From JBBQWR01 sp038210495 (GTDB lineage Bacteria; Planctomycetota; Planctomycetia; Pirellulales; DATAWG01): DNA of 24,829 nt. Position 1 is the first letter of the stretch, and every line of letters starts with the position of its first letter. The notes under the pieces were generated by a model that ran no database searches, was not told the DNA's origin, and was given only the letters and a program-made list of their open reading frames with translations. The stretch lies in NCBI GenBank assembly GCA_038210495.1, contig JBBQWR010000060.1, positions 1 through 24,829 of the forward strand, in the 5' to 3' direction. Below are positions 21,630-24,829 of the stretch, piece after piece. The position numbers and the translations under genes are program-made.

Positions 21630-23690
21630 ATGACCGAATCCGCGAAAACCATTACGTTCGTCGCCGCCGCCGGCGTGTTGCTAATTGCCGCTATCGTCAG
21701 CCGTCCGGCGCCGCCGGTGGCGACTTCCGAGGGAGGGGTCGGGCAAGCCCTGCTGACCGATTGGAAGGAGCCCCAGTCGGCCAAAAGCTTGGAGATCACC
21801 ACGCTCGTCACGCCCGTCAACAGCACCACGGCCCGGGCCCATGTCTTAAAGATTGCCCAGGCCGGCGGTGAGTGGACGATCCCTTCGCACGGCGGCTTTC
21901 CGGCGAATGCCGAAGATCATGTGATCAAGGCCGCGCAGAGCCTCATCAACTTGAAGATTCTGGGCGTCGTGAGCGACCTGCCCGGCGATCACGAAACATA
22001 CGGCGTCGTGCAGCCCCCCAGCGATGAAATTCAGCCCGCCGCCCCGGGCGCGGGCAAAATGGTCACGGTCCGCGACGGAGCCGGAACGGCGCTGGCGCAG
22101 CTCGTCATCGGCAAGGAAGACCGATCGCCCTCGGGCAGCGAAGGCGCCAACTTGAGGTTCGTGCGGCTGGCCGGCAAGGATCGCGTCTATCGAGTCGAAT
22201 TGCCCACCGATGTCTTTTCAAGCAATTTCGCCGACTGGATCGATACCGATCTGCTCGGCCTGAAACAGCACTGGGATATCACGAAGGTCGACGTGCGCGA
22301 TTATTCGCTCGCTCAAACCGACGATGGCAATTTGGCGATCGAACGCAAGAGCGACGTCGACCTGGAGTTCAACGATCAGAAGAGCGCTTGGACGCTCGCC
22401 AAGCTGACCGACTACAAGGACAACAAGCCGACCACGGTCGACAAGCTGCCGGCCGACGAAGAACTCGATACGCAAAAGCTCAACGACGCCAAGATGAACC
22501 TGGCCGGGCTGAAGATCGTCGACGTCGTCGACAAACCCAAGCCGTTCGTGGGCGAGCTCAAGAAACACGAATCGTTCTACGGCGACGACGCGGCCCTGCA
22601 ATCACTCGAAGAGATGGCGATCCTGGCCTTTCCCAGCACCAAGCCCAAAGAGTTGTTCGCCGCCGGGGGCGACACGACGATCGCCATGAAAGACGGCGTC
22701 GAGTATTCGATTCGATTCGGCGGCACAAAGCTTTCGATGGGTGAAAAAGACGACTCGGCCGACAAGGGCGCCGCGGACGCCAAGGACTCCAAGAAAGACG
22801 ACAAGAAGGACGGGGCCAAAAAACCCAAGAAGATCGTAACGGACAAGACCGGGAAGAAAGCGGCGAAGGGCGCCGAAACGCAGCGAGCCGTGTTCGTGAC
22901 CGCACGGTTCAATGAAGATTCCGTCCCCAAGGCAGTGCTAGAGCCGATGCCGACCGGCAAGAAGCCGGAGGCAGCGAAGCCCGACGACAACAAGAAACCG
23001 GCGACGACCAAGCTGGACGACAAGTCACCAGACGCTCCGAAGCCGGATGCAAAGAAGCCCGAAGAAAAGAAACCCGAAGAAAAGAAACCCGACGAAAAGA
23101 AACCCGACGAAAAGAAACCCGAGCCGTCCAAATCCAGCGATGCCAAAAAGTCGGACGAGAACTATGCCGAAGACGCTGCGGCCAGTGACGCAAAAGATAC
23201 CGTGAAGAAGGAAGCTGCCACGAAGGACGCCGACAAAAAGGCTGCCGGCGATAAGGCTGCCGTTGATAAGAAACCGGCGGATAAGGCCAATGACAAGGCG
23301 CCTCCGGCCAAGCCCGACGCAACTAAGCCAGACGCTAATAAGCAACCGGATGTCGACAAGCAACCGGACGGCGCCAAACCGCCGGACAGCGGGATCAAGC
23401 GGGCGGAGGAAGAGGAAAAGCTGGAAGCGGACCGCAAGCGAGTCGAGGCCGCCAACAAGCAGAAGACCGACCAGTACAACGAGGCGATCAAAAAGGGCAA
23501 GCAGCACGCCAAGGAACTGAACGACCGGTTCGCCGATTGGTTCTATTTCATTTCCGAAGAAGACTACAACAAGGTCCATCTCGGCCGTTCGGATATTCTC
23601 AAGAAAAAACCGGTCGCCTCGGCCGACAAGAATCAGCCATCGCCATTGGGCACTGTCCCCACCGACCCATTCCAACTGCCGAAGAAGTAG
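21630..23690 (+). CDS. DUF4340 protein with long Lys/Asp/Pro-rich insert
   Basis: 686 residues. One N-terminal membrane anchor or signal (about 6-24, KTITFVAAAGVLLIAAIV); the rest is predicted outside the membrane. DUF4340-like repeats occupy about 50-435 (LIGKEDRSPSG-like LVIGKEDRS, LRFVRLAGKDRVYRVELPTDVFSS, WIDTDLLGL). The final part LNDRFADWFYFISEEDYNKVHLGRSDIL returns to the family. Between them residues about 440-595 are low complexity, rich in Lys, Asp, Pro and Ala, including KPEEK/KPDEK pentads encoded by a 15-bp tandem repeat; a smaller Lys/Asp run is at about 373-420. DUF4340 genes usually follow GldA/GldFG-type ABC genes, as here, so it is probably a partner of that transporter. Function is unknown. 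ATG 21630 has no clear ribosome binding site. Confidence 0.9.
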   Translation: MTESAKTITFVAAAGVLLIAAIVSRPAPPVATSEGGVGQALLTDWKEPQSAKSLEITTLVTPVNSTTARAHVLKIAQAGGEWTIPSHGGFPANAEDHVIKAAQSLINLKILGVVSDLPGDHETYGVVQPPSDEIQPAAPGAGKMVTVRDGAGTALAQLVIGKEDRSPSGSEGANLRFVRLAGKDRVYRVELPTDVFSSNFADWIDTDLLGLKQHWDITKVDVRDYSLAQTDDGNLAIERKSDVDLEFNDQKSAWTLAKLTDYKDNKPTTVDKLPADEELDTQKLNDAKMNLAGLKIVDVVDKPKPFVGELKKHESFYGDDAALQSLEEMAILAFPSTKPKELFAAGGDTTIAMKDGVEYSIRFGGTKLSMGEKDDSADKGAADAKDSKKDDKKDGAKKPKKIVTDKTGKKAAKGAETQRAVFVTARFNEDSVPKAVLEPMPTGKKPEAAKPDDNKKPATTKLDDKSPDAPKPDAKKPEEKKPEEKKPDEKKPDEKKPEPSKSSDAKKSDENYAEDAAASDAKDTVKKEAATKDADKKAAGDKAAVDKKPADKANDKAPPAKPDATKPDANKQPDVDKQPDGAKPPDSGIKRAEEEEKLEADRKRVEAANKQKTDQYNEAIKKGKQHAKELNDRFADWFYFISEEDYNKVHLGRSDILKKKPVASADKNQPSPLGTVPTDPFQLPKK
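23055..23123 (+). repeat. 15-bp coding tandem repeat (KPEEK/KPDEK)
   Basis: About 4.6 units of AAACCCGAAGAAAAG / AAACCCGACGAAAAG within the DUF4340 gene. Two unit types (GAA and GAC at the third codon) occur as adjacent pairs, suggesting recent unit duplication by slippage. All units are in frame, so copy-number change would keep the protein readable. Confidence 0.9.
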
Positions 23691-23705
23691 TCGGGAGTCG
23701 GGAGT
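23690..23705. repeat. GTCGGGA heptamer repeat at the DUF4340 stop codon
   Basis: GTCGGGAGTCGGGAGT starts at the last base of the TAG stop of the DUF4340 gene. It is inverted relative to the array at 23971-24000 and direct relative to 11438-11460. Confidence 0.7.
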
Positions 23706-24086
23706 TACATAGCCGCGGCATCCTGCTGCGTAGTGCGACCGCTAGGTTGCAAGCCGGGTAGATGACTGCAACTCATAGCCCCGCGACATGGTCATGCTCT
23801 CTGGCCAATCGGGGTGGCTAGTTTTTGCACACCACCGGCGGCGTTTCGTTTACCTCGCGGCATTTTTCCGTTTGTCGTTTCTCCCATCGACGACTGCGGG
23901 ATTTTGACCGCACCGCCATTTGTTGCGAGCGCGTCGCAAGCGAACCCGGCTAAACGGTCGCTGCATCTTCACTCCCGACTCCCGACTCCCGTCTCCCGAC
24001 TTCGCCCGCCGCCGGCGACGGTCCACCGTTTGCTATCAGCGACACCGGTTCGTTTTGCCTTCGGCCGACCTACGGGAGATTTCGTC
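23691..24086. other. 396-nt intergenic region before the small membrane protein genes
   Basis: No gene is supported. It contains GTCGGGA arrays at both ends in inverted orientation. It also has an inverted repeat GTTGCA...TGCAAC around 23755-23772, a weak hairpin with five T (GGCCA 23803-23807, TGGCT 23815-23819, T-run 23822-23826) that might end the upstream operon, and a perfect 6-bp inverted repeat TTGCGA/TCGCAA (23923-23939). A plus-strand frame runs through part of it into the small gene, but looks like chance. Confidence 0.5.
23971..24000. repeat. inverted GTCGGGA heptamer array
   Basis: Four degenerate units on the minus strand (ACTCCCG, ACTCCCG, ACTCCCG, TCTCCCG). Complementary to 23690-23705, so the two could pair across about 265 nt. 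Confidence 0.7.
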
Positions 24087-24248
24087 ATGAGCATGGGAAT
24101 GGGAGGACCGCTTTTGGGCGGCGGCAATTACTTTTCTCCGGCCGGGCCCCGGGGGCCCTGGATGGGATGCGGTTGCAGCAGCTTTTTGATGATTATCGCC
24201 GGCATCATTCTCGTGATGAGCGGCTGCCTCCGCATGTTGGGGCAATGA
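24087..24248 (+). CDS. small Gly-rich single-pass membrane protein
   Basis: 53 residues from ATG 24087, with GGGAG eight bases upstream, a well-placed ribosome binding site that decides the start. The first half is Met/Gly/Pro-rich (MSMGMGGPLLGGGNYF, then GPRGPWMGCGC). Residues about 31-49 (SSFLMIIAGIILVMSGCLR) form one membrane segment. Cysteines at about 28, 30 and 47. I do not recognise the family. A second small membrane protein gene starts 46 nt after its stop, so the two are probably co-transcribed. The good ribosome binding site and clean hydrophobic segment support a real gene; function unknown. Confidence 0.65.
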   Translation: MSMGMGGPLLGGGNYFSPAGPRGPWMGCGCSSFLMIIAGIILVMSGCLRMLGQ

Positions 24249-24294
24249 CGTTCGAACGCACGATGTGTGGCCACTAAGACAAGGAACTACTCCC

Positions 24295-24597
24295 ATGCGG
24301 GCACTTTGCGGCGCAATTATTACGGCCGGGGCGCTGATCGGACTCGGGTTAACGGCGATCGCCTACGGCATTCGCTTCGAAAATTTCGGCCCCAACGTCA
24401 CCCACGAGAACACCCAGAATATCGGAGTCCTCTTCGGCACGCCGACGATGATTATCATCCTGGTGATCCTCGGGCTAAGCGCCATCATCGGGATGGGAAT
24501 CGCCTTCCTCGGTTTGGCGTTCCACCACGAGCGTCGCCACCACGAGATGCACCGGGGCGAATTCGCAACGGCCAGCCGCACAGCCGATCTCCCCTAA
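24295..24597 (+). CDS. small two-pass membrane protein
   Basis: 100 residues from ATG 24295, preceded by AAGGA about nine bases upstream; the in-frame extension to 24265 has no better site. Two hydrophobic segments: about 5-25 (CGAIITAGALIGLGLTAIAYG) and about 52-78 (TMIIILVILGLSAIIGMGIAFLGLAF). They are separated by a polar loop with NVTHENTQN. After the second segment comes a His/Arg-rich tail (HHERRHHEMHRGE). I do not recognise the family. The His cluster could bind metal or simply be a positively charged cytoplasmic anchor. It follows the 53-residue gene and is followed at once by a GC-rich hairpin. Confidence 0.75.
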   Translation: MRALCGAIITAGALIGLGLTAIAYGIRFENFGPNVTHENTQNIGVLFGTPTMIIILVILGLSAIIGMGIAFLGLAFHHERRHHEMHRGEFATASRTADLP

Positions 24598-24598
24598 A

Positions 24599-24622
24599 GG
24601 CGAGCGGGGGGCGTGAGCCCCC
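24599..24622. repeat. GGGGGCGTGAGCCCCC hairpin repeat
   Basis: GGCGAGCGGGGGGCGTGAGC followed by CCCC gives a perfect 6-bp stem GGGGGC/GCCCCC with a GTGA loop (24607-24622). It starts two bases after the small membrane protein stop. It resembles the planctomycete boilerplate GGCGAGCxGGGGGCGTGAGC. It has no T-tract but could terminate or protect the mRNA. The remaining 24623-24829 is C- and A-homopolymer rich with no supported gene. Confidence 0.6.
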
Positions 24623-24829
24623 TGTCCTGGACTTCGGCGCTGCAAGGGGGTCATTCGGCTCTGTGTTCGCGGCGACCGTCCTCTCCCGCTTACTGGCGTG
24701 CGCGGCGCCGTTCCCCGCCCCCCCGACCATCAAGCCGCCGCTTTTTTATCCACCGCCGCAACAAAAAAACAGCCCGGCCCCCGGCCCCCCCAGTTGTTGA
24801 TTTTTCGGGTATAAAGGCGCCCCATTCCC

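Noticed and set aside
22577..23146. minus-strand frame with SGFFSSGFF repeats
   Set aside because: Reverse translation of the KPEEK/KPDEK tandem repeat in the DUF4340 gene; the repeat look is a by-product.

Overview
The window (about 60% GC) looks like chromosomal DNA of a planctomycete, probably Pirellulales-like, and probably from a metagenome assembly. This is inferred from gene content: a GldA/GldFG-type ABC system followed by a DUF4340 protein, a DUF116-prenyl synthase fusion, an M28 peptidase with tandem PDZ domains, and a UxaE-family epimerase. The intergenic palindromic boilerplate, such as GTCGGGA units, CGAAA palindromes, AATCCTG units and TAGGTCAGGC inverted repeats, points the same way. 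Both window ends are homopolymer-rich and look like poor contig ends. I see no rRNA, tRNA, CRISPR array, transposase or phage gene.

Layout. (1) 107-2666, minus strand: a DUF116-polyprenyl synthetase fusion followed by a chorismate-lyase-like protein, suggesting prenylated aromatic or quinone chemistry. (2) 2908-5712, plus strand: a three-gene operon of an exported coiled-coil protein with a degenerate retropepsin-like domain, a membrane histidine kinase with almost no external sensor, and an OmpR/PhoB-type regulator. (3) 5848-10064, plus strand: RecQ helicase, then a DUF433 antitoxin-like protein translationally coupled to an exported M28 peptidase. (4) 10172-16031, minus strand: a six-gene sugar catabolic cluster. 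(5) 16234-17307, minus strand: a soluble PAS histidine kinase, divergent from (6) 17710-23690, plus strand: ABC ATPase, a fused ABC-2 permease/Gldg protein and a DUF4340 protein. (7) 24087-24597: two very small membrane proteins.

The most interesting block is the sugar cluster. In order of transcription it encodes a zinc alcohol dehydrogenase resembling L-galactonate 5-dehydrogenase (LgoD/YjjN), a TIM-barrel epimerase, a FucU/RbsD mutarotase, an aldo/keto reductase strongly resembling plant-type L-galactose dehydrogenase, a COG3618 lactonase, and a UxaE-family tagaturonate epimerase. Together they spell out a non-phosphorylated route: L-galactose anomers, L-galactonolactone, L-galactonate, D-tagaturonate, D-fructuronate. 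It would feed agar/porphyran- or plant-derived L-galactose into the ordinary hexuronate pathway. The pathway assignment is inference; the families are read from motifs.

A second theme is the density of short palindromic repeats, several of which start at or within a few bases of a stop codon. One roughly 82-bp element occurs twice in the window (4897-4978 and 16148-16230).
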